Origin: Bacteroidales bacterium
GTDB taxonomy: Bacteria > Bacteroidota > Bacteroidia > Bacteroidales > UBA932
Reading direction: 5' to 3'
DNA length: 44,630 nt
Assembly: GCA_017429205.1 (NCBI GenBank)
Contig: JAFRPH010000011.1
Coordinates: forward strand, 1-44,630
The position numbers were made by a program, and so were the translations under genes. This document shows positions 34,804 to 43,120 of the stretch, piece after piece (the stretch's first letter is position 1; each line of letters begins with the position of its first letter). Below the pieces are notes generated by a model. It saw only the letters and a program-made list of their open reading frames with translations. It was not told where the DNA came from and did no database searches.

Positions 34804-36168
34804 ATGAAACGGATCGGAACAGGCTGGATCATCCACGGTTTCGCGGCGCTGCACGTCGCGGTGGTCGTTGTGTGCGCCCTCCTCGGCTGGCCGGATTCCC
34901 TCCTGCTGACCGCCCTGACGATGTTCATGACCGTCGTCATCTGCCTGCGGCGGAACCTCACGGTGGAGTTCACCGCCGTGTGCGTCGTCCTCGTGAACAT
35001 CCTGGGCTACCTGCTGGGGCACGTGGGCGCCGAACTCTTCAACTTCTCCCCGGAGATGGTCAACAACGTCCTGGCCACCATACTCACCACTGAGCTCATC
35101 GGCTGGGCGCTGGACCTGTTCGCCCGCACCTGGAACGTCCCGACCAGCGTACCGGGTTCCTGGAAGGAGAACCTCGGCTGGCTGGTCTTCGCCGTCATCG
35201 CGGTGTTCGCCCTCCGCCTGTTCATCGAACTGTTCATTTTCCGGGGCGCACCGTTCAAGGGCGTGGACATCTTCGGCGCCTTCCGGTCCTTCCTGGGCAA
35301 TTCGCTGGTGGTCCTGGCGATGTTCGTCGGCACGCTCTTCTTCATCCGGACCGGGCACGACAAGCATTACAGCCTGGATGTCGCCACCATCGGCACGACC
35401 CTGTTCATCGGCCTGATCGCCGTCCTGGGCGCCCTGCTGCACTCCTTCGGCCTCCCCTTCCACTGGACTTTCCCGCTGGACCCGGCCGCCCTTTCGCGGA
35501 ACATCGTCGTCGCCCTGCTCGTGGAAATGACCCTTTTCGGGCTCACATATATGGTCGAATACGCGGTGAACATCCGGCGCGAGCTGGGGACCCAGCGCGA
35601 GCGCCGGCACTTGGCCGAGTATCGTTACATGGCCCTCAAAAACCAGGTGAACCCGCATTTCCTGTTCAACTCGCTGAACATTCTGGACGCCATCGTGCAG
35701 GACGGGGAGAAGGAAGAGGCCAGCCTGTACATCCACAAGCTCGCCGGCATCTACCGCTATATGCTGCAGCACGACAACCAGAAACTCGTCACCCTGGGCG
35801 AGGAAGTCACCTTCGTGACAATGTATGCGGACCTGCTCCGCGTGCGCTTCCCCGAAGGTTTCAATGTCTATCAAATGATTCTCGATAAAGACCTTTCCCG
35901 GAAGGTCGTCCCGTGCACCTTGCAGCTCCTGCTGGAGAACGTGACCAAGCACAACGCCATCTCCGCCGACAAGCCCCTGCGCATCGGCGTCAGTACTGAC
36001 GGAGAGTACCTGACGATGGAGAACGACCGCATCCCGCGGGCCTCGGCGCCCGTTTCCACGGGCCTCGGCCTCCCCTATCTCCGGAAACAATACATGGACC
36101 TTTCCGGCAAGGAGATCCTCGTCGAGCAGACGGAGGACACCTTCCGGGTCCGCATCCCCCTCTTATAA
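34804..36168 (+). CDS. LytS-family sensor histidine kinase
   Basis: 454 residues. The first 255 hold about six to eight membrane segments without a recognisable extracellular sensor. Then comes the His_kinase domain with phospho-acceptor H285 in NQVNPHFLFNS, and a short ATPase domain with the N-box LLLENVTKHN (about 375-384) and G-box GLGLPYLRKQY (421-431). This domain order is typical of kinases paired with LytTR regulators. The start is set by the promoter at 34764-34795. It is followed after 21 nt by its regulator gene. Its signal is unknown, but it is divergent from the sugar permease and could respond to sugar supply. Confidence 0.85.
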   Translation: MKRIGTGWIIHGFAALHVAVVVVCALLGWPDSLLLTALTMFMTVVICLRRNLTVEFTAVCVVLVNILGYLLGHVGAELFNFSPEMVNNVLATILTTELIGWALDLFARTWNVPTSVPGSWKENLGWLVFAVIAVFALRLFIELFIFRGAPFKGVDIFGAFRSFLGNSLVVLAMFVGTLFFIRTGHDKHYSLDVATIGTTLFIGLIAVLGALLHSFGLPFHWTFPLDPAALSRNIVVALLVEMTLFGLTYMVEYAVNIRRELGTQRERRHLAEYRYMALKNQVNPHFLFNSLNILDAIVQDGEKEEASLYIHKLAGIYRYMLQHDNQKLVTLGEEVTFVTMYADLLRVRFPEGFNVYQMILDKDLSRKVVPCTLQLLLENVTKHNAISADKPLRIGVSTDGEYLTMENDRIPRASAPVSTGLGLPYLRKQYMDLSGKEILVEQTEDTFRVRIPLL

Positions 36169-36189
36169 CGCCTCTTGACCCAAACGCAT

Positions 36190-36936
36190 ATGAAAGCCCT
36201 GATCGTCGAAGACGAACCCCGCGCCCAACGCGCCCTCGAAAACCTCCTGAAGGCGAATTTCCCGGAAGTGGAAGTCGTCGGCCGCACCGCCTCGGTGAAG
36301 GAAACCGTCGACTGGCTCGCCGGGAACCGGCCCGACGTCATCTTCATGGACGTCGAACTCGCCGACGGCACCTGCTTCGACATCTTCGCGCAGACGTCCG
36401 TCGACGCCCAGGTCGTGATGACCACGGCCTACGACAACTACGCCGTCAAGGCCTTCGAGGTCAATTCGGTGGACTATCTGCTGAAGCCGGTGGACGTGGA
36501 GGAACTGAAGCGGGCCGTCGCCCGCGTCGCGCAACGGCTGGCCGCGGGGGGGCCGCATATCGACTTCGACGCCGTCCGGGAGGCCATCCGTCCCCGGGAG
36601 AAGTTCCTGATCCGGCTCAACGACCGCATCGTCCCGGTGAGCGTGCGGGATATCGCCTATTTCTATTCGGAAGCGAAGAGCACCTTCATCGTCACCCGCG
36701 ACGGCAAGAACTACGTGCTGGACGATTCGCTGGACGCCATCGAGGCCGGCCTGGACCCGAAGGCCTTCTTCCGCATCTCCCGTGGCGCCATCATCGCCGA
36801 GAACGTTATCGACAGCGCCTCCAAGCTCCTTGGTGGTCGCTTACGGCTCACCCTGGCGCCCGGCATCCCCACCGCCACGGACCTCACCGTCTCCCGCGCC
36901 CGCGCTGACGCCTTCCTCGAGTGGCTGGAAGGCTAA
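36190..36936 (+). CDS. LytTR-family response regulator
   Basis: 248 residues from MKALIVEDEP; an upstream in-frame TTG at 36175 is less likely. The receiver domain (1 to about 120) has the acidic pair E7-D8, phospho-acceptor D54 (FMDVELADG) and the Lys of LLKPVD. The LytTR DNA-binding domain (about 140-245) has KFLIRLNDRIVPV, IAYFYSEAKSTFIVT and FFRISRGAII. It forms a pair with the upstream LytS-type kinase. The gene ends just before a REP-like palindrome and a strong intrinsic terminator. Confidence 0.9.
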   Translation: MKALIVEDEPRAQRALENLLKANFPEVEVVGRTASVKETVDWLAGNRPDVIFMDVELADGTCFDIFAQTSVDAQVVMTTAYDNYAVKAFEVNSVDYLLKPVDVEELKRAVARVAQRLAAGGPHIDFDAVREAIRPREKFLIRLNDRIVPVSVRDIAYFYSEAKSTFIVTRDGKNYVLDDSLDAIEAGLDPKAFFRISRGAIIAENVIDSASKLLGGRLRLTLAPGIPTATDLTVSRARADAFLEWLEG

Positions 36937-36947
36937 CCTTCCGGGTC

Positions 36948-36977
36948 CGACCTCTCCGGGCTTGACCCGGAATCTCC
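36948..36977. repeat. Degenerate REP-like palindrome after the response regulator
   Basis: CTCCGGG, CTTGA, CCCGGAATCTCC: a 5-bp stem in the same framework as the palindromes at 9765-9793 and 25498-25524, in the same orientation relative to the gene. Confidence 0.45.
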
Positions 36978-36982
36978 TCCGT

Positions 36983-37016
36983 AAAAGTGCAAAACACCCC
37001 TGTTTCGCACTTTTTT
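36983..37016. terminator. Bidirectional intrinsic terminator
   Basis: AAAAGTGC (36983-36990) pairs with GCACTTTT (37007-37014), and an inner AAACA pairs with TGTTT around a CCCC loop, with one internal mismatch. A-runs on one side and T-runs on the other fit termination in both directions, as expected between the convergent regulator genes. Confidence 0.75.
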
Positions 37017-37045
37017 CGGCCGCTGCGGTGTCCGTCCGCTCGCCC

Positions 37046-37124
37046 GTGAGCGAAACCGGCCTTTATTGCTCACGAAGTCGGCCATTTACCCATCTGGTGA
37101 GCAAAATGCGCCCTGTTCGCTCAC
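37046..37124. repeat. Two direct copies of a 28-bp inverted repeat (GTGAGC-N16-GCTCAC)
   Basis: GTGAGC and GCTCAC occur at 37046/37068 and again at 37097/37119, each pair 16 bp apart. The two 28-bp units agree in 20 of 28 bases and begin 51 bp apart, about five helical turns. Both are followed by GAA. The second unit overlaps the stop codon of the minus-strand LytTR gene. It could be a DNA-binding site for a dimer pair or form tandem RNA hairpins. Confidence 0.7.
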
Positions 37125-37840
37125 GAAACAGAGCAGGCGTTCATGACCGCATCCTTGTACTTGCGGGAGATGGGAAGTTCTATGTCATTGACGTAGAGAA
37201 GGTCCCCATCGACCCGGGTGATCGCCTCTTTGTTGACGAGGTAGGAGCGATGGATCCGGAGAAAATGGGGGCGGAGGATGGCTTCCCACTGGGAGATGGG
37301 GGTGATATTCTTGAAGCGGCGGTCTCCGGTCGCGACGACGGTGGTGGTGGCGTCGTTGGATTCCACGTACAGGATTTCCCCGAGGGGAAGGGTGACGGGT
37401 TTCCGGTCCGACGTGAAGGTGATGGGAGCGGGGGCGGTGGGGCGGATCCGGTCCAGCCACCGTTCGAAGAAATAGCTGCCGGCCGCGAGGGCGGTCAGGA
37501 CGAGGGCGATGAAGATCGGGTTTGTCAGGATCTCGGGAAGGCCCATCCAGTCGGCGACGTTTTCCCGATAGCGCAGGATGTAGAAGTGGGTCACCAGGAA
37601 AAGGAAAATCTCCGCGACCAGGATGCCGAGGACGATGAAGACGGTGTCCTTGACTCCCGTCCGCCGGTTCCGGAAATCGACCTTCGGGAAAAAGTATTTG
37701 GCCGCCAGGGCGCCGGGAAGGAACACCGTGCTGATGAACACGGCCTCCATAAACCGGTAGCCCAGGCTGGTGAGGATGACAGCCACCAGGAAAATGGAGA
37801 GGACCCAATAGGATATGACCAGCGTCCGTTTCATTGCCAT
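37121..37840 (-). CDS. Membrane-anchored LytTR transcription regulator without receiver domain
   Basis: 239 residues. Four membrane segments (about 8-25, 33-50, 66-86, 108-126) are followed by a LytTR DNA-binding domain (about 139-235) with LPLGEILYVESNDATTTV and PHFLRIHRSYLVN. There is no phospho-acceptor domain, so regulation is probably through the membrane part or a partner. The ATG at 37840 is only 2 nt from the -7 box; MKRTLVIS from 37834 may be the real start of a leaderless message. It is convergent with the response regulator and divergent from the first mini-channel gene (37989), which it may control. Confidence 0.8.
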   Translation of the reverse strand: MAMKRTLVISYWVLSIFLVAVILTSLGYRFMEAVFISTVFLPGALAAKYFFPKVDFRNRRTGVKDTVFIVLGILVAEIFLFLVTHFYILRYRENVADWMGLPEILTNPIFIALVLTALAAGSYFFERWLDRIRPTAPAPITFTSDRKPVTLPLGEILYVESNDATTTVVATGDRRFKNITPISQWEAILRPHFLRIHRSYLVNKEAITRVDGDLLYVNDIELPISRKYKDAVMNACSVS

Positions 37841-37842
37841 TA

Positions 37843-37850
37843 CAAAAATA
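37843..37850 (-). promoter_or_regulatory. -7 element of the membrane LytTR gene
   Basis: TATTTTTG on the minus strand, an exact TAnnTTTG, with 2 nt to the first ATG and 8 nt to the second. This implies a leaderless or nearly leaderless transcript. No clear -33 TTTG at the normal spacing. Confidence 0.45.
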
Positions 37851-37922
37851 GCATAAAATCGGCATTCCCGTTTTCGTCAAAAGCCCAATTTGGGGATTCT
37901 ACCGGCCCGTTCGGGGATTCGG

Positions 37923-37954
37923 CTTGGGCGGAAAACGGCAATCCGCTACTTTTG
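37923..37954 (+). promoter_or_regulatory. Promoter and conserved leader of mini-channel gene 1
   Basis: CTTG (37923-37926), a 20-bp spacer and TACTTTTG (37947-37954). The leader that follows, with GCAGAAAGT, CAAT and TTAAACCAT before the ATG, matches those of the two paralogues at 41790 and 43120, so promoter and leader were duplicated along with the gene. Confidence 0.65.
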
Positions 37955-37988
37955 GGGCAGAAAGTTCAATCTTTAAACCATCTGCCTT

Positions 37989-38342
37989 ATGACACAGTTC
38001 TTTACTTTTTTCGTAGAAGGAGGCATCGGATTCATGTCCGTCCTCACCGTCCTGCTGGTCGCCATCTTCTTCGCCGCCTGGAAGGCTCCCCGCTGGGTCA
38101 AGGAAATCGGCCTGTTCGCCCTCGCATTCGGATTCCTGGGACAACTGCTGGGTGTGTACCAGGTACTGTGCGTGTTGCGTGATGTGGGTTTCGAACAGGA
38201 AGGAGTTGCCGCCTTTTTTCAAAAGGTACCCCTTGGCGTGATCTTCGCCGGGCTCAAAGTCACGATGAACTGCTTCATCTACGGCGTCATCATCTACCTG
38301 GTTTCCCTGGTCGTCAGAGTCGTCAAGAAACCGCGGCTGTAG
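37989..38342 (+). CDS. Small MotA/TolQ/ExbB-like membrane protein, paralogue 1
   Basis: 117 residues with three membrane segments (about 13-30, 38-65, 93-112). Shared blocks in all three paralogues are GFMxxLTxLLV, FFAAWKAPxWxKEIG, YGxxIYLxSLVxR and a closing KKPR. GFLGQLLGVYQ in the second segment recalls the LGLLGT...G motif of ExbB/TolQ proton channels, but the protein has only half their usual length and lacks the large cytoplasmic loop. No ExbD or TolR partner is encoded nearby. The family assignment is tentative and the function unknown. The DNA identity with paralogue 2 runs past the stop codon (CCGCGGCTGTAGGTACGCGC). Confidence 0.7.
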   Translation: MTQFFTFFVEGGIGFMSVLTVLLVAIFFAAWKAPRWVKEIGLFALAFGFLGQLLGVYQVLCVLRDVGFEQEGVAAFFQKVPLGVIFAGLKVTMNCFIYGVIIYLVSLVVRVVKKPRL

Positions 38343-38372
38343 GTACGCGCCCAGATGTTCCCAAGCCCTCGG

Positions 38373-39278
38373 CTAGAACAGATGCGCGCAGAAGCCGATA
38401 CCGGCGAGGAGGCAGAAGAGGAAGGTGGAGATCACCAGGAGGGGAAGCATCGGGTCGAGGGCTTTGCCCGTGCGCTGCCAAACGCCGCGGAGGTGCAGGA
38501 CGTACAGCGGGAGGGTGACCACGAAGAGGTAGTGCCACCAGGAGAACATCCGCAGTTGACAATAAGCCAGCATCAGGATCCAACCTAAGACAATCAGGAT
38601 GGTCTGGTAGATTTTCGCCTTCTTCTCACCCAGGCGGATGGCGGTGGTGACGCGGTTGGGCGCGTCGGTTTCCATGTCGCGGATGTTATTGACATTCAGC
38701 ACGCCCACGGAGAAGCAGCCCACGGCGGCACCGGGCAGGAGGAGGCGCCAGAAGAGGGTGTGGCTCGCCACGAAATAGCCGCCCATCACGGCCACCAGTC
38801 CGAAGAATAAAAAGACATACACGTCACCCAGTCCGCGGTACCCGTAAGGGTTGCGGCCGAGGGTGTATTTCATCGCGCCCATGATCGCGCCGGCGCCCAG
38901 GAGCAGGACCAGGATCGGGGTCAGTTCCAGCAGGGTGCCGAAGGATTGGAGCGTCATCATCGTGCCGAAAAGGATGCACAGGCCCACGAACACGCCGATC
39001 AGGACCTTCATCTCCCCGATCGTGAGCACGCCGCCGTTCAGGCCGTACTGCGGGCCCTTCCGGTCCGCCGTGTCGGTGCCGTGGAGGACGTCGCCGAGCT
39101 CGTTCGAGAGGTTGGACAGGATCTGGAGGCAGACGGTGGTGAGGACGATGAGGACGGCCACCCACACGTCGACCTTGAAGTCGGCCGTGGCGAGGAGGAT
39201 GCCCAGGAGGACGCCGCCCGTGGAGAGCGGCAGGGTGCGGAGACGCATGGACGCGACGGCCGCGCGGAACTTATTCAT
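38373..39278 (-). CDS. menA: 1,4-dihydroxy-2-naphthoate prenyltransferase (menaquinone synthesis)
   Basis: 301 residues with about eight to nine membrane segments. The first Asp-rich motif of UbiA-type prenyltransferases is NELGDVLHGTD (59-69) and the second is NNIRDMETD (197-205); they bind Mg-diphosphate of the prenyl donor. The sequence between (KGPQYGLNGGVLT) fits MenA. It makes demethylmenaquinone in the inner membrane, as expected for anaerobic Bacteroidota. The start overlaps the glycosyltransferase stop by 8 bp, so the two are translationally linked. Confidence 0.88.
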   Translation of the reverse strand: MNKFRAAVASMRLRTLPLSTGGVLLGILLATADFKVDVWVAVLIVLTTVCLQILSNLSNELGDVLHGTDTADRKGPQYGLNGGVLTIGEMKVLIGVFVGLCILFGTMMTLQSFGTLLELTPILVLLLGAGAIMGAMKYTLGRNPYGYRGLGDVYVFLFFGLVAVMGGYFVASHTLFWRLLLPGAAVGCFSVGVLNVNNIRDMETDAPNRVTTAIRLGEKKAKIYQTILIVLGWILMLAYCQLRMFSWWHYLFVVTLPLYVLHLRGVWQRTGKALDPMLPLLVISTFLFCLLAGIGFCAHLF

Positions 39279-39933
39279 AAACAGACAAGTTATGGATCAC
39301 GAACCGCCGGAAGGCGGAACGCAGGAAGTACCAGATGGCGGAGAACAGTCCCTTGGTCCGGAAGTCCAGGACGAAGTCCGTGGCCAGGGTGCGGTCCGGG
39401 TCCGGACGCACCGGGCAGGTGCAGGCGATCCCCGGCGCGATGACGCTGGGATAGCCGGCTTTGCGGGCCCGCATGCAGTAGTCGAAGCCAGCGAGCTGGC
39501 CGCGGTAGCGGCCGCCGAGCACGCCGATGCGCTTGTATACCGCCTGCGGCACGAGGGCGAACAGGCCGTCGAACATCCGGCAGGCGACGGGAATCACCGG
39601 GTCCGGCTGCATCAGGCGCCGGCTCCGGCTGAAGCCGCCACTGACGATGTGGCCTTCCCTGTCCTGGACCGTCCCCACGAGGAGGGCCCGGTCGCCGAGG
39701 AAGGACGAGTTGTCCAGCAGGCTGTAGAGGGCGCCCTCGACCGGGGTCACCAGGCCGTGGAGCCAAATGTAGAAATCCCGCTCCCCGGCGGCACGCCACG
39801 CCTCGTCCAGGTCGGGATTGACAAAGAGTTCGAAGGTGTACTCGTCGGACGGGATCAGGTCAATCTGCCGCCGGCATTCGGCGACGGTGGACTCGAGGGC
39901 CTCGGCGTATATGAGGACGGCGACGGTTTTCAT
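39271..39933 (-). CDS. GT2-like glycosyltransferase-family protein
   Basis: 220 residues, no signal peptide. It starts MKTVAVLIYAE, and GFDYCMRARKAGYP (149-162) resembles the ExDxxxRxxxxGY acceptor/catalytic motif of GT2 enzymes, with D151 at the catalytic place. The canonical early DxD is not evident (FVNPDLDEAW is the nearest). It is directly joined to lepA (TAG immediately followed by ATG) and overlaps menA. It may act in a surface polysaccharide pathway; the substrate is unknown. Confidence 0.65.
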   Translation of the reverse strand: MKTVAVLIYAEALESTVAECRRQIDLIPSDEYTFELFVNPDLDEAWRAAGERDFYIWLHGLVTPVEGALYSLLDNSSFLGDRALLVGTVQDREGHIVSGGFSRSRRLMQPDPVIPVACRMFDGLFALVPQAVYKRIGVLGGRYRGQLAGFDYCMRARKAGYPSVIAPGIACTCPVRPDPDRTLATDFVLDFRTKGLFSAIWYFLRSAFRRFVIHNLSVYE

Positions 39934-41721
39934 CTAGTCGAGTTTCAGGACCGCCATGAACGCGCTCTGGGGCACCTGGACGGTGCCGATCTGGCGCATC
40001 CGCTTCTTGCCCTCCTTCTGTTTCTCAAGGAGTTTGCGCTTACGCGTGACGTCGCCGCCGTAGCACTTCGCCGTCACGTCCTTGCGGACCTGGCGCACCG
40101 TTTCGCGGGCGATGATCTTCGCGCCGATGGCCGCCTGGACGGCGATGTCGAACTGCTGGCGCGGGATGAGTTCCTTGAGCTTCAGGCAGATCTTCCGCCC
40201 GAAATCGTACGCGTGGTCCTCGTGGATGAGGGTCGACAGGGCGTCGGCTGGGTCGCCGTTCAGCAGGATGTCCAGCTTCACCAGGCGGGCGGGCCGGAAG
40301 TCCGTCACATGATAGTCGAAGGAGGCGTAGCCCTTGGAGATGGACTTGAGCTTGTCGTAGAAGTCGAAGACCACCTCGGAAAGCGGCAGGTCGTAGTTCA
40401 GCTCCACCCGGTCGGTGGTGATGTAGTGCTGGCCGATGAGGGTGCCGCGCTTGTCCATGCACAGCTTCATGATGGGCCCGTAGAAATCGGACTTGGAGAT
40501 GATCTGGGCGCGGATGTAGGGCTCCTCGATATGGTCGATGAGCGTCTGCGGCGGGAGGCCGGACGGGTTGTGGACATCGATGACCTCGCCCTTGGTCGTA
40601 TACACCTTGTAGGACACGTTCGGGACGGTGGTGATCACGTCCATGTTGAACTCGCGGAACAGCCTCTCCTGGACGATCTCCAGGTGCAGCAGCCCCAGGA
40701 ATCCGCAGCGGAAACCGAAGCCCAGGGCCAGCGAGCTCTCGGGCTCGTACACAAAAGAAGCATCGTTCAGCTGGAACTTCTCCAGCGTGGCGCGGAGTTC
40801 CTCGAACTTGGAAGCATCGACCGGATACAGGCCCGCGAAGACCATCGGCTTCACCTCCTCGAACCCCGCAATCGCCTGGGAACAAGGGGTGTCCACATGC
40901 GTGATGGTGTCGCCCACCTTCACTTCCACGGCCGCCTTGATGCCGGAGATGATATAGCCTACGTCGCCAGTGCGCACCTCGCCCGTGGGGTTCAGCTTGA
41001 GCTTGAGATTGCCGATCTCCTCGGCCTCGTATTCCTTGCCGGTATTGAAGAACTTCACCTTGTCGCCCTTCCGGATGCTGCCGTTCACCACCTTGAAATA
41101 GGCGATGATGCCGCGGAAGGAATTGAACACCGAGTCGAAGATGAGCGCCTGCAGCGGCGCGTCGGGATCGCCCTTCGGCGCGGGAACCTTGTCCACGATG
41201 GCGTCCAGCACCGCCGGCACGCCTTCGCCCGTGCGGGCCGACACCCGGTACACGTCCTCCGGGTCGCAGCCCAGCAGGTCGCACACCTGGTCCGTCACCA
41301 GCTCCGGCTGGGCGGAATCCATGTCGATCTTGTTCAGCACGGGGATGATCTCGAGCCCATGGTCGATGGCCTGGTACAGGTTGGAGATCGTCTGCGCCTG
41401 GATGCCCTGCGAGGCGTCCACCACCAGGAGCGCGCCTTCGCACGAAGCGATGGACCGCGACACCTCATAGCTGAAGTCCACGTGGCCGGGAGTGTCGATC
41501 AGGTTCAGCCTGTACGCCTCCCCGCCCCGCGTGTACTCCATCTGGATCGCGTGGCTCTTGATCGTGATGCCCTTCTCCCGCTCCAGGTCCATGTCGTCCA
41601 GCACCTGGTTCTCCATCTCCCGGTCGCTCAGCGTACGCGTGAGCTCCAGCAGCCGGTCCGCCAGGGTGCTCTTCCCATGGTCGATATGCGCGATGATGCA
41701 AAAGTTGCGGATGTTCTTCAT
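39934..41721 (-). CDS. lepA: Translation elongation factor 4 (LepA)
   Basis: 595 residues from [19 protein letters not shown], the standard LepA length and start; an upstream ATG at 41760 lies before the promoter. GTPase motifs are AHIDHGKST (11-19), DTPGHVDF (76-83) and NKID (130-133). The LepA-specific C-terminal domain is present ([19 protein letters not shown] and [14 protein letters not shown]). It is a ribosome-associated GTPase that back-translocates or remodels stalled ribosomes. It is the first gene of an operon with the glycosyltransferase and menA. Confidence 0.97.
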   Translation of the reverse strand: MKNIRNFCIIAHIDHGKSTLADRLLELTRTLSDREMENQVLDDMDLEREKGITIKSHAIQMEYTRGGEAYRLNLIDTPGHVDFSYEVSRSIASCEGALLVVDASQGIQAQTISNLYQAIDHGLEIIPVLNKIDMDSAQPELVTDQVCDLLGCDPEDVYRVSARTGEGVPAVLDAIVDKVPAPKGDPDAPLQALIFDSVFNSFRGIIAYFKVVNGSIRKGDKVKFFNTGKEYEAEEIGNLKLKLNPTGEVRTGDVGYIISGIKAAVEVKVGDTITHVDTPCSQAIAGFEEVKPMVFAGLYPVDASKFEELRATLEKFQLNDASFVYEPESSLALGFGFRCGFLGLLHLEIVQERLFREFNMDVITTVPNVSYKVYTTKGEVIDVHNPSGLPPQTLIDHIEEPYIRAQIISKSDFYGPIMKLCMDKRGTLIGQHYITTDRVELNYDLPLSEVVFDFYDKLKSISKGYASFDYHVTDFRPARLVKLDILLNGDPADALSTLIHEDHAYDFGRKICLKLKELIPRQQFDIAVQAAIGAKIIARETVRQVRKDVTAKCYGGDVTRKRKLLEKQKEGKKRMRQIGTVQVPQSAFMAVLKLD

Positions 41722-41727
41722 AACTTG

Positions 41728-41735
41728 CAAAGATA
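41728..41735 (-). promoter_or_regulatory. -7 element of the lepA operon
   Basis: TATCTTTG on the minus strand, an exact TAnnTTTG. GTTG 22 bp further upstream is a possible -33. Only 6 nt separate it from the lepA ATG, so the transcript is nearly leaderless. Confidence 0.55.
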
Positions 41736-41789
41736 CGCATTTTCTGGAAGAAACCCGCAACTCTACTCATCGGACGCGTGGGCGCGTAC

Positions 41790-42137
41790 CTACAGCCGCG
41801 GCTTCTTGATGAGCCGGACAACGAGGGAAATCAAATAGATGATGACGCCGTAGAAGACCGGAATCAGGCCGATTCTCATCCCGCCGAACAACACGTCGGG
41901 GGAGACCAGGTCGAAGATGCCGCTGACCCCTTCTCCCAGGTCGGAGGCAACCTGCTGAAGCGCCTGGAACATCTGGTACAGGCCGATGAGGTACGTCAGG
42001 AATCCGAACACCAGGGCGAAGGATCCGATTTCCTTGATCCAGCGGGGCGCTTTCCAGGCGGCGAAAAAGATGGCGACCAGAAGAATGGTGAGGATGGTCA
42101 TGAAGCCGGCTCCTCCTTGCATAAAAAGCTTGAACAT
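41790..42137 (-). CDS. Small MotA/TolQ/ExbB-like membrane protein, paralogue 2
   Basis: 115 residues starting MFKLFMQGGAGFM, with three membrane segments and the shared FFAAWKAPRWIKEIG and YGVIIYLISLVVRLIKKPR blocks. It is closest to paralogue 1: both end KKPRL and share identical bases beyond the stop. The two copies lie in inverted orientation around lepA-GT-menA. It follows the beta-propeller lipoprotein gene by 77 nt and may be transcribed with it, because its own -33 box is missing. Confidence 0.7.
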   Translation of the reverse strand: MFKLFMQGGAGFMTILTILLVAIFFAAWKAPRWIKEIGSFALVFGFLTYLIGLYQMFQALQQVASDLGEGVSGIFDLVSPDVLFGGMRIGLIPVFYGVIIYLISLVVRLIKKPRL

Positions 42138-42172
42138 GGGACTATGGTTTTAATAGGTTTGACTTTCTGTCA

Positions 42173-42180
42173 CAAAGGTG
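42173..42180 (-). promoter_or_regulatory. Probably weakened -7 element of paralogue 2
   Basis: CACCTTTG on the minus strand, one base from TACCTTTG of paralogue 3, followed by the same leader (TGACAGAAAGTCAAACC, then AAAACCAT). No TTTG-like -33 is found 20 bp upstream, where the end of the lipoprotein gene lies. Confidence 0.35.
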
Positions 42181-42214
42181 TGCGGTGGTCCTCACCGGCC
42201 TCGGCTTCTGCGCG

Positions 42215-43120
42215 CTATAGCGTGTAGCAGATTATCGCGCGGTCGGAAGGGGAATAACAGTAATTTCTGCCGGCATAGAAGACGCCGAGCGGGAAGGTGT
42301 CGTACTCCACGACTGGATACTTCCGGTCATCGAGGTTGTAAACGAGCACATAGTCTTTCCCGTCCAACGTGAAGGCGAGGTAAATCTTCCCGGTGGTTTT
42401 CTGGATATTGGTGATGATGGGAGTCCGTTTTCCAAAGTTCCATTCATACCACGGGATAATGAAATCATCGCCTGTGTAAAACAGGATATCACCGGATCGG
42501 GGGCAAAAGCAGAAGGTGGAATCGTTACTGTGAAAAAAACGGCCGCTTTGGTAATCCACCGCTGGATAAAAGTCGTTTACAACGGTATAGAATCTAGCCT
42601 TTCCGATGAGATAACCGCAATCGTACGCCCTCCCGTTCAAAGATCCCTTCAGGTCGATGGTATCATCATCCACCCTGGCTAAACTCGTCAGGATCACCTC
42701 GTTGTCTCGGATTGGATAGGCTGTCAGGAAAGAACCGTCTTTTATATCATATTCTGAGATGGCGCCAGCGGTCAAAACATCAAGGACTTGGTCCTTGTAC
42801 GCAGAAATGTCGATAATCTTCTCAGGCTGGTCGATGGTGGCCAGATAGTCCCCATCCCAATTGAATACACGGATTGCATTGTTCTCGTCGTCAAGAAGAA
42901 AAAAGCGATCCGCGGCAACCTCCATCACCGGCCGGCTTTCTTGTTCCAGGGTCATTCCTTCCGAAAAGCGGAGCGGAATGACCGTTGCCTCGGCGTAAAG
43001 TTCACGGGCATCGACCCGCTTTTTCAAGGCCTTGTCAATATCGACCTTAAGCCGGTCGGAATGGCTCCAGCAAGAAACGGCCGCCAGTCCAGCGGACAGG
43101 ATGATGAAAAACCGTTTCAT
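42215..43120 (-). CDS. Six-bladed beta-propeller lipoprotein
   Basis: 301 residues, lipobox ending AAVSC17. The pattern ATVIPLRF, then ADRFFLLDDENNAIRVFNWDGDYLATI, is that of the Bacteroidota six-bladed beta-propeller lipoproteins (NHL-like, BF3164/DUF5128 type). Further blade-like repeats (ISEYDIKDGSFLTAYP, YVLVYNLDDRKYPVV) follow. No catalytic residues are recognised; such proteins probably bind ligands or partner proteins in the periplasm. The start overlaps the stop of paralogue 3 (TAATG), so it is translationally coupled to a mini-channel protein. Base composition is clearly less GC-rich than in most genes here. Confidence 0.65.
   Translation of the reverse strand: MKRFFIILSAGLAAVSCWSHSDRLKVDIDKALKKRVDARELYAEATVIPLRFSEGMTLEQESRPVMEVAADRFFLLDDENNAIRVFNWDGDYLATIDQPEKIIDISAYKDQVLDVLTAGAISEYDIKDGSFLTAYPIRDNEVILTSLARVDDDTIDLKGSLNGRAYDCGYLIGKARFYTVVNDFYPAVDYQSGRFFHSNDSTFCFCPRSGDILFYTGDDFIIPWYEWNFGKRTPIITNIQKTTGKIYLAFTLDGKDYVLVYNLDDRKYPVVEYDTFPLGVFYAGRNYCYSPSDRAIICYTL

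Noticed and set aside
41722..41760. Longer start for lepA at 41760
   Set aside because: It lies upstream of the -7 box, and LepA proteins start at the MKNIRNF position.
38851..41838. Long plus-strand frame opposite lepA, the glycosyltransferase and menA
   Set aside because: Antisense to a conserved LepA reading frame; no recognisable protein features.
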